The notes under the pieces were generated by a model, which had not been told where the DNA came from, did not search any database, and saw only the letters and a list, made by a program, of their open reading frames with translations. Positions 8,435 through 18,593 of a DNA stretch of 64,000 bases are shown here, piece after piece. The position numbers were made by a program, and so were the translations under genes. The stretch's first letter is position 1, and each line of letters begins with the position of its first letter. The stretch is from the NCBI RefSeq assembly GCF_039543505.1, contig NZ_BAABJW010000001.1:310001-374000 (forward strand), given 5' to 3'. This DNA is from Litoribaculum gwangyangense. GTDB taxonomy: Bacteria; Bacteroidota; Bacteroidia; Flavobacteriales; Flavobacteriaceae.

Positions 8435-9760
8435 ATGAAGAATAAACTCATTTTATACTTTAGTTTGTTAATTTCTATATCTGGATTTTCTCAAGAAAAT
8501 CCACAACGTTTTTCTTTAAAAGAAGCTATTGATTACGCCTTAGAAAACAACCAAAATATTAAAAGCGCAGATCTGGATATTTTAGCTGCCAAAGAGCAAG
8601 TTTGGGAAACTACCGCATTGGGTTTACCTCAAATAAACGGCTCTGTTGATTATCAAATTTTCCTGAGATCTCCATTTGACATTTCATCACTTGCTCCTGA
8701 TGATCCATTTCGATTTTTATTCCCTAAACACAATTTAACACCCAGTGTTTCACTTTCGCAATTACTTTTTGATGGAGGTTATTTAGTAGGTTTACAGTCT
8801 AATAAAGTGTTTTTGGAAATTTCGAAAAACGCCAAAGACAAAACTGTTAACCAAATTGAAACATCTGTGGTAAGTGCTTATAATAATGTTTTACTTACTA
8901 AAGAGAGTATCAATATTACAAAAAACAATATTGCTGTATTAGAGGAAAACCTAAACGAAACCAAAAAGATTTTTGAAAATGGATTAGCTGAAGAAGAAGA
9001 TGTTGAGCAACTTCAAATAACCCTTTCCAGTTTAGAAATCAACCTGAAAAACTTAGAAACCCTCTACAATATTTCGGAAGGTTACCTAAAAGTTTTGCTG
9101 AATATCAATTTAAAGGACTCTATAGAACTTACTGATGGTTTAGAAGACTTGATTCTTCAAAATATATCGTTAGAATTAATAAGTGAGCAACATCCTGTTT
9201 CTAATAATATAGATTATAAAATAGCCTCAAACGAAGTGGAAGCAAAAAGTCTAGAGTACAAACTGGAAAAATCTGAACAGTTACCTAAATTAAATGCTTT
9301 TATCAACTCGAGTTATTTAGGTTACAGTGATGAATTCTCAAATTATTTCACAAATGAACAAGATTGGTTGTTTACCGTAACAGGCGGGGTTAGTTTTAAA
9401 TTTCCAATATTTAGTTCATTTGGAGGTAAAGCTAAACGCCAAAAAGCTAAAATTGAATGGGATAAAGCTGTAAACAACCTTAATTTAAAGGAAAGCCAAT
9501 TGGAATTAGAGTTTCAAAACGCCAAAAACGAATACAATTTAGCTATTGAAACGTATGCCAACAAACAAAGAAACCTTGAACTTGCTGAAAAAATTGAGAA
9601 GAAAAATACCATCAAATACAAGGAAGGTATTGCCGGAAGTTTCGATTTGAGACAAGCCCAACTACAACTTTACACAAGTCAACAAGAATATCTGCAAGCT
9701 ATTATTAACGTAATTAACAAAAAAGCGGAATTAAAAAACCTATTAAACATCCAAAATTAA
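8435..9760 (+). CDS. TolC-family outer-membrane efflux channel
   Basis: A 441-residue outer membrane factor. A signal peptide (cleavage after GFSQ, residue 20) is followed by two OEP repeats typical of TolC, with long coiled-coil stretches (FSLKEAIDYALENNQNIKSA near the start of repeat 1, the equivalent near residues 250-300). It forms the outer tunnel of a tripartite efflux pump with the next two genes. It lies 3 bases after the TetR gene and 4 bases before the adaptor. Confidence 0.92.
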   Translation: MKNKLILYFSLLISISGFSQENPQRFSLKEAIDYALENNQNIKSADLDILAAKEQVWETTALGLPQINGSVDYQIFLRSPFDISSLAPDDPFRFLFPKHNLTPSVSLSQLLFDGGYLVGLQSNKVFLEISKNAKDKTVNQIETSVVSAYNNVLLTKESINITKNNIAVLEENLNETKKIFENGLAEEEDVEQLQITLSSLEINLKNLETLYNISEGYLKVLLNINLKDSIELTDGLEDLILQNISLELISEQHPVSNNIDYKIASNEVEAKSLEYKLEKSEQLPKLNAFINSSYLGYSDEFSNYFTNEQDWLFTVTGGVSFKFPIFSSFGGKAKRQKAKIEWDKAVNNLNLKESQLELEFQNAKNEYNLAIETYANKQRNLELAEKIEKKNTIKYKEGIAGSFDLRQAQLQLYTSQQEYLQAIINVINKKAELKNLLNIQN

Positions 9761-9764
9761 GAAC

Positions 9765-10943
9765 ATGAAAAATATATATTCTCTATTATTAATAACCCTT
9801 ATTTTAACCTCTTGTGATGGTAGTAAGAAACAAACCGTTGAAGAAATAATAGCATCAGATAACTTAGAACTTATTAGACAAAAGAAGTCTGAATTAGACG
9901 CATCGGCCGAAGAACTTTCAGCCCAATTAAAGCAACTGGAAGAAAAAATTAAGGAATTAGATCCTCAAGAAAAGGTGCCATTAATAACCACTTTTACAGT
10001 AAAAGAAGCCGTTTTTTCACATTTTGTTGAACTGCAGGGAAGTGTAAGCACTAAGCAAAATTTGGTAATTCAACCAGAATTTTCTGGGGTTTTAACTCGG
10101 GTTTATGTTAAAGAAGGCGAAAGAGTTAGCAAAGGTCAACTTTTGGCAAAGATTGATGACGGTGGTTTAAATCAACAATTAGCACAATTAAAAATTCAGT
10201 CAGATTTAGCAAAAACAACATTCGAACGTCAAAAACGACTTTGGGATCAAAAAATAGGTAGTGAAATTCAATATTTACAAGCTAAATCTAGCTATGAATC
10301 ACAACAACAAGCAGTTAATCAACTGGAACAACAACTTGGCAAAACATTGGTGCGCGCCCCCTTCTCTGGCACTATTGACGATGTTATTACCGAGCAAGGC
10401 TCGGTAGTTTCACCAGGCCTTTCTCAATTATTTAGAATTGTAAATCTGGATGACATGTATATAGAAACTGAAGTCCCCGAGCGATATGTTTCAGATATCA
10501 TTAAAGGTAAAGAAGTGAAAGTGGAATTCCCTGTTCTAGGGAAAGAAATGGATGCCCAAGTGCGACAAGCAGGAAACTTCATAAATCCAGCAAATAGAAC
10601 ATTTAAAGTAGAAATTGCTATTCCAAATAAAGATGCTTCTATTAAGCCTAACCTTACGGCGAAATTAAAAATTAATGATTATACCAATGAAAAAGCGATT
10701 TTAATTCCGCAAAGCATCATTTCTGAAAATGCCGAGGGTCAACAGTATGTCTACACCATTATTGATAAATCTGAAAATAAAGCCACCGTAAAACGAGAAA
10801 TCATTGAAACGGGCCGTACCCAAGGTGATTACATTGAAGTGCTTTCAGGTATAAAAAACGGGGAAGAAATCATTGATGAAGGTGCACGCAGTGTTAAAGA
10901 AGGTCAAGAAGTAAAAATTCTTGTGTTAGAGGACACCAAATAA
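9765..10943 (+). CDS. RND efflux periplasmic adaptor (MFP), lipoprotein
   Basis: Membrane fusion protein linking the RND pump to the TolC channel. The signal ends in LTSC (C17), so it is lipid-anchored in the inner membrane. A coiled coil near residues 30-65 precedes the lipoyl halves (GVLTRVYVKEGERVSKGQLLAKID and VRAPFSGTIDDVITEQGSVV), which flank the hairpin. A beta-barrel domain and a membrane-proximal domain follow. Its 392 residues fit HlyD/AcrA-type adaptors. The extra N-terminal coiled coil before the lipoyl domain is slightly unusual but seen in other Bacteroidota. Confidence 0.93.
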   Translation: MKNIYSLLLITLILTSCDGSKKQTVEEIIASDNLELIRQKKSELDASAEELSAQLKQLEEKIKELDPQEKVPLITTFTVKEAVFSHFVELQGSVSTKQNLVIQPEFSGVLTRVYVKEGERVSKGQLLAKIDDGGLNQQLAQLKIQSDLAKTTFERQKRLWDQKIGSEIQYLQAKSSYESQQQAVNQLEQQLGKTLVRAPFSGTIDDVITEQGSVVSPGLSQLFRIVNLDDMYIETEVPERYVSDIIKGKEVKVEFPVLGKEMDAQVRQAGNFINPANRTFKVEIAIPNKDASIKPNLTAKLKINDYTNEKAILIPQSIISENAEGQQYVYTIIDKSENKATVKREIIETGRTQGDYIEVLSGIKNGEEIIDEGARSVKEGQEVKILVLEDTK

Positions 10944-10964
10944 ATAACAAAAAAGACTCCACCG

Positions 10965-13900
10965 ATGACAAAGGATTTAAAAGAAAAAAAGGTAAACAAA
11001 GAGTTTGGTTTATCCTCATGGGCTATCAACAACAAAACAACCATGTATGTGTTAATTGTTTTGATACTCTTCCTAGGTGCTGGTGCATACTTTAGTATGC
11101 CCCGCGAAAATTTCCCGGAAATTAAAGAAACCAAAATCTATATAAGTTCTATATACCCAGGAAACACAGCCGAAGATATTGAAAAACTTATCACAGATCC
11201 TATTGAAGATAAGCTAAAAACAGTTAGTAATGTTGTTGAAATCACCTCAACATCACAAGAAGATTACTCTATTATTATTGTTGAGTTTGACGAAAGTATC
11301 TCTGTTGAAGCAGCAAAACAAAAAGTAAAGGATGAAGTGGATTCTGAAACTTCAGGAGAAGATTGGCCCACATTTAATGGCGCCAAAGTAGAACCTAATA
11401 TTTTCGACTTGAGTATGTCTGAAGAAATCCCCATACTAAACATCAATATTTCAGGCGATTATCCAGTAGATAAACTTAAGGAATATGGCGAATATTTGGA
11501 AGATGAAATTGAAGGCTTGATAGAAATCAAGCAAGTGGATATTCGGGGTGCGCAAGAAAAAGAGGTTGAAGTAGCTGTTGATATTTATAAAATGATGGCT
11601 GCCCAGGTTAGTTTTGATGACATCATAAATACTATTAGTAGGGAAAATATGACTATGTCTGCTGGTAATTTAATAACTAGTGGACAAAGGCGAACCATTC
11701 GAATTTTAGGAGAAATTGAAGACCCTGGCGAACTTGAAAACTTTGTAGTAAAATCTGAGCGAGATAATCCTATTTATCTAAGAGATGTGGCCAAAGTTAC
11801 TTTTAAAGACGAAGATAAAACTACATACGCTAGAGAATTTGGAGAGCCTGTGGTGATGCTGGATGTAAAAAAACGCGCTGGTAAAAACATGGTTGCCGCT
11901 GCAGAACAAATTCAAGCGATTGTAAAAGATGCTGTTGATAATGTATTTCCGCCAGATTTAAAAGTAACCATTGCTAACGACCAATCATCAAAAACCATTG
12001 GCCAGGTAGATGATTTGGTAAACAACATTATCTTCGGTATTATTCTAGTAGTGACCGTTTTAATGTTCTTTTTAGGATTTAAAAACGCCTTATTTGTTGG
12101 GTTTGCCATTCCTATGTCTATGTTTATGTCCCTAATGATATTAAATTATTTAGGCTATACCATGAACACCATGATTCTTTTTGGATTGATTATGGGACTA
12201 GGCATGCTAGTAGACAATGGTATTGTTGTGGTAGAAAACGTATATCGACTCATGGAAGATGAAGGCATGAGTAGAATTGAAGCTGCCAAAAAGGGCATTG
12301 GTGAAATCGCATTTCCCATCATCATATCAACAGCCACAACGGTGGCAGCATTTGTGCCACTAGGTTTATGGCCTGGAATTATGGGGCAATTCATGATTTA
12401 TTTTCCCATAACGTTATCTGTTGTTTTAGGGTCTTCTTTATTCGTTGCTATATTTTTCAACTCAGTTATGGTATCACAATTTATGACCCTTGAAGATAAA
12501 AATATGCCCTTAAAACAAATCATCAGGATTTCAGTTATATTTGGTATTATTGGTGTTTTAATTTTTGCTTTCGGCGGAAGCTACAGAGGCCTTGGAACCC
12601 TCATGGTAGTTACTGTAGGTTTGCTTTGGATATATCGATTATTTCTTCGAAAATGGGCCAATAACTTCCAAACTAAAACTTTGCCTCGTTTAGAAAATTT
12701 TTATGAAAACACGTTGCGCAGTGCACTTAGCGGTAAAAAGCCAGCATTTATAGCCATTGGCACTTTCATCTTACTGATAATTGCTTTTATGGGTTTTGGG
12801 GCATCCGTTGGAAGTCAACGTACCAAAGTGGAATTTTTCCCAGACAATACACCTAACCAAATTATTGTTTATATAGAATACCCTGAAGGTACCGATATCA
12901 AAAAAACCAATGCTATTACAAAAGATATTGAAGAGCGGGTTTATAAAATTATAAACGCCCCTGAATACATGGATGGTAATTTCAATTATTTAACCGAAAG
13001 TGCTGTATCGCAAGTAGGTGAAGGTGCTGGCAACCCGCAAACCGATGGAGGTTCTGCTGCTGAAATGCCCCATCGTGGAAAAATTACCGCTACCATGCGC
13101 GAATATAAATTTAGAAAAGGAGCCGATAGTAACGAGCTTCTCAAAAAAGTACAGGCTGCTTTAAAAGATATTTATCCTGGAGTTGCCATTTCAGTTGAAA
13201 AAGATGCTGTTGGGCCACCCGCTGGTTATCCTATAAATATAGAATTGGAAGGTGAGGATTATTCTGAGTTAATTACTACTGCCGAAAGAATGCGCGATTA
13301 TATTAATTCCAAAAATATTCAAGGTATTGATGAGTTGAAAATTGACGTAAACAAATCAAAACCCTCTATGCAAGTGCACATTGACAGAAAAAAAGCTGGA
13401 GAATTGGGCGTTACTTCGGGTCAAGTGGGGCAGCAATTGCGTAATTCCATTTTTGGCGCTAAAGCTGGTATTTATAAAAAAGATGGGGAAGACTATGATA
13501 TATATGTGCGTTTCAATGAAGAAAACAGGTATAACACCAGTGCTATTTTCAATCAGAAAATAACCTTTAGGGATATGGCCACTGGCCAGATTAAAGAAAT
13601 TCCTGTATCAACAGTTGCCAGTCAAAATAACAATTCTGGATTTAGTGCTATAAAACATAGAGATGTTAACCGCGTGGTAACACTGTATTCTGCTTTAGCT
13701 CCAGGGTTTACTGATGCTGGCGCTATTGTGTCTCTAATTAAAAATGAAATGCAGGATTTTAATGAAATGCCTGATGATATTAAAATCGATTATACCGGAC
13801 AAATTGAAGAACAAAATAAACAAATGGCTTTCTTGATGGGTGCATTTTTTACTGGATTAGGATTGATTTTCTTCATTCTAATTTTCCAATTTAATTCGGT

Positions 13901-14495
13901 TTCAAAACCTGGTATTATTATGTTGGCCATCTTTTTAAGTTTAATCGGTGTGTTTGGTGGATTGATTATTACAGGTGCTTCGTTCGTTATTATGATGACC
14001 ATGATGGGTATTATTTCATTAGCAGGAATTGTTGTAAATAATGGTGTGGTTCTTTTGGATTATACGCAACTTTTAATTGACAGAAAAAAGGTAGAACATG
14101 ATTTAGAAGACGACCAATATATTGAAAATAGTGAACTGTTAGATGCTATTATAAAAGGTGGTAAAGCGCGTTTACGACCCGTATTATTAACAGCCATAAC
14201 TACTATTTTAGGTTTAATTCCATTAGCTACTGGCTTAAATATTAATTTCTTCACCTTGTTTAGTGAATTTGATCCCAATATCTATATGGGTGGTGACAAT
14301 GTTATTTTCTGGGGGCCCCTTGCTTGGACTGTTATTTATGGTTTATTTGTAGCCACATTTTTGACACTCATTGTAGTTCCTATTTTATTTTACTTGGTAA
14401 CAAGATTTAAAATGTGGTTGTATAAAGACCGTCTTGCTTCATACCCTGACCCTTCTCCAGTGACTACTTTTAATATGAACAAACAATTGGAATAA
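10965..14495 (+). CDS. RND efflux pump, AcrB/HAE1-like
   Basis: Inner-membrane proton-driven pump, 1176 residues. RND hallmarks are the N-terminal PRENFPEIKETKIYISSIYPG, the TM4 proton-relay aspartate in GMLVDNGIVVVENVYR, and the late GIVVNNGVVLLDY. It is about 130 residues longer than typical AcrB. Two extra hydrophobic segments lie between TM6 and TM7 (around 12525-12645), and an insertion with GGDNVIFWGPLAW lies before the last TM. Substrate cannot be read; the TetR neighbour suggests drugs or other organic toxins rather than metals. Last gene of its operon, ended by the hairpin at 14504. Confidence 0.93.
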   Translation: MTKDLKEKKVNKEFGLSSWAINNKTTMYVLIVLILFLGAGAYFSMPRENFPEIKETKIYISSIYPGNTAEDIEKLITDPIEDKLKTVSNVVEITSTSQEDYSIIIVEFDESISVEAAKQKVKDEVDSETSGEDWPTFNGAKVEPNIFDLSMSEEIPILNINISGDYPVDKLKEYGEYLEDEIEGLIEIKQVDIRGAQEKEVEVAVDIYKMMAAQVSFDDIINTISRENMTMSAGNLITSGQRRTIRILGEIEDPGELENFVVKSERDNPIYLRDVAKVTFKDEDKTTYAREFGEPVVMLDVKKRAGKNMVAAAEQIQAIVKDAVDNVFPPDLKVTIANDQSSKTIGQVDDLVNNIIFGIILVVTVLMFFLGFKNALFVGFAIPMSMFMSLMILNYLGYTMNTMILFGLIMGLGMLVDNGIVVVENVYRLMEDEGMSRIEAAKKGIGEIAFPIIISTATTVAAFVPLGLWPGIMGQFMIYFPITLSVVLGSSLFVAIFFNSVMVSQFMTLEDKNMPLKQIIRISVIFGIIGVLIFAFGGSYRGLGTLMVVTVGLLWIYRLFLRKWANNFQTKTLPRLENFYENTLRSALSGKKPAFIAIGTFILLIIAFMGFGASVGSQRTKVEFFPDNTPNQIIVYIEYPEGTDIKKTNAITKDIEERVYKIINAPEYMDGNFNYLTESAVSQVGEGAGNPQTDGGSAAEMPHRGKITATMREYKFRKGADSNELLKKVQAALKDIYPGVAISVEKDAVGPPAGYPINIELEGEDYSELITTAERMRDYINSKNIQGIDELKIDVNKSKPSMQVHIDRKKAGELGVTSGQVGQQLRNSIFGAKAGIYKKDGEDYDIYVRFNEENRYNTSAIFNQKITFRDMATGQIKEIPVSTVASQNNNSGFSAIKHRDVNRVVTLYSALAPGFTDAGAIVSLIKNEMQDFNEMPDDIKIDYTGQIEEQNKQMAFLMGAFFTGLGLIFFILIFQFNSVSKPGIIMLAIFLSLIGVFGGLIITGASFVIMMTMMGIISLAGIVVNNGVVLLDYTQLLIDRKKVEHDLEDDQYIENSELLDAIIKGGKARLRPVLLTAITTILGLIPLATGLNINFFTLFSEFDPNIYMGGDNVIFWGPLAWTVIYGLFVATFLTLIVVPILFYLVTRFKMWLYKDRLASYPDPSPVTTFNMNKQLE

Positions 14496-14503
14496 TAAAA
14501 CAA

Positions 14504-14533
14504 AAGAAGCCTCAACAATTGTTGAGGCTTCTT
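14504..14533. terminator. Perfect 30-base palindromic bidirectional terminator
   Basis: Two 15-base arms with no mismatch, AAGAAGCCTCAACAA and its reverse complement. It lies between the convergent RND gene and dabA, and A/T-rich ends on both sides let it serve both strands. Its central CAACAATTGTTG is shared with the hairpin at 19979 on the other side of the dab locus. Confidence 0.85.
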
Positions 14534-14557
14534 AACTAATTAACTAAAACAAACTAC

Positions 14558-16951
14558 TTAAGCTAGTATTTCTTCAAAATTTTTCTCTTTTTTATTATTA
14601 AAGATTTTATTTTTCTGTTTTTCAATATTTTTAGAAATCCAATTGAGGTCTTTATTGTAATGATATATGTTGTTTTTATCCATTGGATCCATAACCATCA
14701 AATAAATCCATTCATTATCTAACAAATTTTTAAGATTCTTGTTTCTTATAATAATCTCACTCACTCTAGATATTGGTGCCTGTATAACTACCGATAATCT
14801 TAGTGGTTGGTGGTACATTTCAGAGTCTGATTGCATTAGGGATTGTAAAGGAAGTCCCATTTTTAAATCTCCGCCATTACCTTGTAACACTCCAAATTTT
14901 CCCGTAACATTGTGGGTTATTTTTGAGCCACTACCAAAGGTCTTATTGTCAACCGTCGAGAAATAGTAATGGTTGTTTATCCATTGTGTTACCACCATAG
15001 GGCCTTGCATGATACCTTCCAAAGCTTTTCCGGTTTCATCCATTTCCCAATTGTAAGAGTGCAAAAAGCAACGTCCATCCAAGTTATGGCTTTTAGTTAA
15101 ATTTCTTGGTCCCACAACAAATCCCGCGTTTTTAGCTAAACCCCATTCTGGTCGAGTTTCTCCCCAATCATTTGCTTTTCTATTAGCAAAAGCAACACTG
15201 TTTTTTTCAGTATGTAATCGTTCTTGGGTAGCTGTTTGTTGTGCTTTCTTTAAATTTTGTTTCAACTTTTGTAGCTCACCGTAGTGTGAGCTTGGAACTT
15301 CGGAGTCAAATAGTACGATTTCATCAGTGGTTGTATTATGTTCTGCCCCTATAAAAATAGTGCTTAGAGGAATTTCTATTTGATGATCTTCTTTTAAAGC
15401 CTTTTTAACCTCGGAATCATTAGCCAATTTAGCTAACATTCTGGCATTATGTCTTCCTGGGCTTGCAGCACAAGCACCACAATCCAAACTAGAACCAAAT
15501 GGGTTATTGGCAGAATGACTGCCATGGCCTGCAAAAACTACCAATGGCGCGAATTTTTCCCAGCCCATCAAATCAAAACCCGATTTTACAATGGCAACTT
15601 TGTCAGCTAAAGGAATGCCTAATTCGTTATGTTCATGAGAACATGCTTGAGTGATTTTTAGTTCACAAATGGTCTCAAAATCTTTGCTGTTCTTTGTGCT
15701 TAGTTTATAAAAATAACTTGGTGTAAGTGTTCTAGCTATTAACGACAAACCATAGAAAAATCCCGAGCCTTCCACAAAGCCAAATGCTGAAGGCAACATA
15801 TTTTTCATTCGTTTTAGAAAATAGTTTCTGAACTTTTTAACTTCATTTTTACTTTTAAACGTTTGAACTTCTTTTGAATGATTCTCTTGAGCTGTCTCTG
15901 AAACAAGATAAGCTGAATTTAAAATTGGAGGGCATGATTTTCGTGTTAAGCCATCTTCCAAGCTTTCGTAATCCATGGCAATTCCAAAGAAACCTGCGTA
16001 ACCAAAGGTTTCATAATTCCCTTGGTTTTCAACGTGTCTTCTAATGAGTTCTGATCTGGTGTCTATACAAAAAACCAATTGGGCATCAGGAATTAGATCA
16101 CTTTTTTGGGTTGATTTTGAACTTATCGCTTGTTTATCCAATAATTTTTCCAATTCGTTTTGCCAACTTTTTTCCCAAGCTTTTAACCAGATGTATTGTA
16201 ATTTAGCAACTGAATCTATTACCGATACGTCTTCTTTTTTTGGCACAAAATCTGCTCCTATTTTTTTTGCAGTCCAAAGTCTTGCCGCTAAATAATCTTG
16301 TAAGGTTATTGGATATTCTTGTTGCCAGGACGTATGGGTCTCTGTTCTATGATTTATATAACCAGTCCAACCTGGTAAGGCCGCTAAATGATAAGTAAAT
16401 ATTTTAGTATAATCATCTTTAGAATACTCTTTCAAAACTTCTTCTAAAGCTTCCAAACTTGTTTTTGGAATTTCAGAAATTGTAGTTTTAGGCAACTCAT
16501 TATCATAGATAGCCAATTTTCGCCAAGCTCCATAAAACCCTTCATGTTTATTAGGCATATCCCATTCCGCCAAACCTTCATCCATAAAGGCAGCTAGCCA
16601 TTTTGCTAGGATTCTATCCAAGTCATTATTTGAATTTATGTGCTCTACCCGCTTTTGGGTTGTCATTTGTTGTAAATAAAACTCTGGTGATTCTAAAAGT
16701 TGATTTTCTTTTAGGATTCCTAAAAGTATCTCTCTGTCAATACTTCCCTGTTTCAAAGCATCCTTAAAAAGGTTTGCATCGGGCAACACTTGGGCATTCA
16801 AAAGTTTTTCAGCATGATTAACAGCTTCTTCAAACGTTTTTTGCTCATAACCTGATAAAGGATTGGAAGTCACAAAAGAGTAAAGTGGCCATGTTTTGCC
16901 TATAACTTTAGAGGCTTCTTCGATGCTTTTATTTATAGTTTGATTTATCAT
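14558..16951 (-). CDS. dabA: DabA, inorganic carbon transporter subunit (DUF2309)
   Basis: DabA is the cytoplasmic, zinc-containing, carbonic-anhydrase-like subunit of the DAB pump, which with DabB turns CO2 into bicarbonate and traps it. Expected zinc-site residues are present: Cys and Asp in VFCIDTRSE (about residue 296), His in VFAGHGSHSANNPFG and Cys in SLDCGACAASPGRHNARM (about residues 475-490). Length of 797 residues is at the short end of the family. The start lies 2 bases after the dabB stop. No carboxysome or RuBisCO gene is in the window, so the product probably feeds anaplerotic or biosynthetic carboxylases. Confidence 0.93.
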   Translation of the reverse strand: MINQTINKSIEEASKVIGKTWPLYSFVTSNPLSGYEQKTFEEAVNHAEKLLNAQVLPDANLFKDALKQGSIDREILLGILKENQLLESPEFYLQQMTTQKRVEHINSNNDLDRILAKWLAAFMDEGLAEWDMPNKHEGFYGAWRKLAIYDNELPKTTISEIPKTSLEALEEVLKEYSKDDYTKIFTYHLAALPGWTGYINHRTETHTSWQQEYPITLQDYLAARLWTAKKIGADFVPKKEDVSVIDSVAKLQYIWLKAWEKSWQNELEKLLDKQAISSKSTQKSDLIPDAQLVFCIDTRSELIRRHVENQGNYETFGYAGFFGIAMDYESLEDGLTRKSCPPILNSAYLVSETAQENHSKEVQTFKSKNEVKKFRNYFLKRMKNMLPSAFGFVEGSGFFYGLSLIARTLTPSYFYKLSTKNSKDFETICELKITQACSHEHNELGIPLADKVAIVKSGFDLMGWEKFAPLVVFAGHGSHSANNPFGSSLDCGACAASPGRHNARMLAKLANDSEVKKALKEDHQIEIPLSTIFIGAEHNTTTDEIVLFDSEVPSSHYGELQKLKQNLKKAQQTATQERLHTEKNSVAFANRKANDWGETRPEWGLAKNAGFVVGPRNLTKSHNLDGRCFLHSYNWEMDETGKALEGIMQGPMVVTQWINNHYYFSTVDNKTFGSGSKITHNVTGKFGVLQGNGGDLKMGLPLQSLMQSDSEMYHQPLRLSVVIQAPISRVSEIIIRNKNLKNLLDNEWIYLMVMDPMDKNNIYHYNKDLNWISKNIEKQKNKIFNNKKEKNFEEILA

Positions 16952-16953
16952 GA

Positions 16954-18387
16954 TTATTTAGATTTATACATTAAAACCGTTTTTTTGTAAGGTTGTGATA
17001 TGTTTAATAGTTTAACATATAGCCAAGGGAATTTTCGGTATACTCCAAGTTTCATTATAAAGAAACCTATTAAGAAAACAATTCCAAAAGCTACTTCAAT
17101 GGCAGATATCGGTAGCGGTGTTGCTACCATTGGCATGTCGAACATTAACGCCGTTACACCATTATACATCAACGCATAAGTTATGATACCTGATATGAAT
17201 AGTACAGGGGGCAAAAATGCTTTTTGAAAAACCGTTAAACTTTGTTCTTTTACTATATTATAAGTTACCTGACCAACGGTTATGGCTACGATAAGGGTTA
17301 AAAATATACCACTGTTTAACGCCATACCTTTACCCGTTAAATAGTTGAATAAAAAGGCTCCTAAAACACCAAAAAACAATACAACTATGGCTTGCAATGG
17401 TTTAATGGTAAGATGCAGAGGTTTTTGTGGGGTGTTATGCTGTACTTCTTCTCCAGAAGATAAAAACAAATAGGCTTTGTAAAAACCATGGAGTATTAAA
17501 TGTACCACCGCTGCATTAAAAAGTCCTAAACCACATTGCATAATCATAAACCCCATTTGTGCAATGGTAGAGCAGGCAAGTTTTTGCTTAACGTTTACTT
17601 GAATAAGTTTAGTAAACTGCGCAATCACTGCTGTTAAACCACCAATAATAAACAATATGATTAAGGTATTGGATGCAAACAATAAGGTTGAAAATAAAGC
17701 CAATAAAATTCCTGAGCCATTTACAAACCCTGCATGCATAAGTGCTGATGCGGGTGTTGGTGCTGTCATTGCTGAAAGTAACCAACGGTGAAAAGGATAA
17801 ATGGCCGATTGAATGATGGCTGCTGTGATGATGCACAACCCAGATATTATTGTGATGTGCCTAGGTAAACCATCTAGATTTGATATGATAGCGCTCAATG
17901 TGAAAGACTCTGTTTGGAAAGCTAAAATCAACACCCCTACACTGAGAAGCAAGCTCCCTGAAACAAAATATTTAAGGGCGAATTTTGATGCTTCTCTCGC
18001 TTCTCCCCAATTGGAATCTACACCTATTATTTTGGACATAAAAATTCCCATCAGTAACCACGTTATTAATAAAAGTGATATGTGATTGGACATTACAAAA
18101 GTCATGATAGACAGTGTAAACCCGAAACACAACAATGAGAATTTGGAATGATGCTGAAAGCCTTTCATATAGTTTTTCCCATAGCTAGCTATAAGGGCAC
18201 TAAAAAACGTAACTACGGTCCAGATAAGAACTGTAAAACCGTTAATCTTTAAGATATTCTCATATTCCCATAAAGGTATGTTTGGTGCGTTAAACACCAG
18301 ATGAGCTAAATTCCCCAGAAACATGAACCAAAGTACATATGTTATTACTTTAGATATGGAATAAGAGTTGAAATTATTTTGAATCAT
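16954..18387 (-). CDS. dabB: DabB, NuoL/Mrp-type membrane subunit of the carbon pump
   Basis: A 477-residue polytopic membrane protein of the proton-conducting NADH dehydrogenase subunit 5 family (Proton_antipo_M). It has about 13 hydrophobic segments and the characteristic PFHRWLLSAMTAPTPASALMHAG split as PFHRWLLSAMTAP and TPASALMHAG. It is the partner of DabA and is thought to couple cation flow to CO2 hydration. No other complex I or Mrp genes are nearby, and dabA follows after 2 bases, which fixes the identity. Upstream are two small genes of the same strand. Confidence 0.93.
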   Translation of the reverse strand: MIQNNFNSYSISKVITYVLWFMFLGNLAHLVFNAPNIPLWEYENILKINGFTVLIWTVVTFFSALIASYGKNYMKGFQHHSKFSLLCFGFTLSIMTFVMSNHISLLLITWLLMGIFMSKIIGVDSNWGEAREASKFALKYFVSGSLLLSVGVLILAFQTESFTLSAIISNLDGLPRHITIISGLCIITAAIIQSAIYPFHRWLLSAMTAPTPASALMHAGFVNGSGILLALFSTLLFASNTLIILFIIGGLTAVIAQFTKLIQVNVKQKLACSTIAQMGFMIMQCGLGLFNAAVVHLILHGFYKAYLFLSSGEEVQHNTPQKPLHLTIKPLQAIVVLFFGVLGAFLFNYLTGKGMALNSGIFLTLIVAITVGQVTYNIVKEQSLTVFQKAFLPPVLFISGIITYALMYNGVTALMFDMPMVATPLPISAIEVAFGIVFLIGFFIMKLGVYRKFPWLYVKLLNISQPYKKTVLMYKSK

Positions 18388-18420
18388 TGTTAAGGTATTT
18401 AATTTTCTAATTATCTTAAT

Positions 18421-18588
18421 TTAATTTGATTTGGCTCTAACTCTAGCAATAAATACTGTTGTAATTATGAAACTACATACTAAAATTTTATCCATAAAAA
18501 CTGACTCTCTTACATAAGCCAATGTGATGAATAACAGTAAAATTATCATTCCTAGAATTGGCAAAACCATTTGTTTTTGTGTAAACAT
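18421..18588 (-). CDS. 55-residue two-TM membrane protein in the dab operon (small ORF)
   Basis: A small reading frame that begins at ATG 18586-18588 and stops at TAA 18421-18423. The protein starts MFTQKQMVLPIL and ends ARVRAKSN. Two hydrophobic stretches (residues about 8-26 and 35-49) are separated by a charged turn (RESVFMDK), which predicts a membrane hairpin with a positively charged C-terminus. It begins 5 bases after the stop of the gene at 18594 and ends 33 bases before dabB, so the region from 18923 to 14558 reads as one operon. No family is recognised. A subunit or assembly factor for DabAB is possible but unproven. Confidence 0.6.
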   Translation of the reverse strand: MFTQKQMVLPILGMIILLLFITLAYVRESVFMDKILVCSFIITTVFIARVRAKSN

Positions 18589-18593
18589 GTTTT

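Noticed and set aside
12155..12394. Minus-strand 79-codon frame inside the RND pump gene
   Set aside because: It is a shadow of the conserved TM4 region of the pump, with no start signal or homology.
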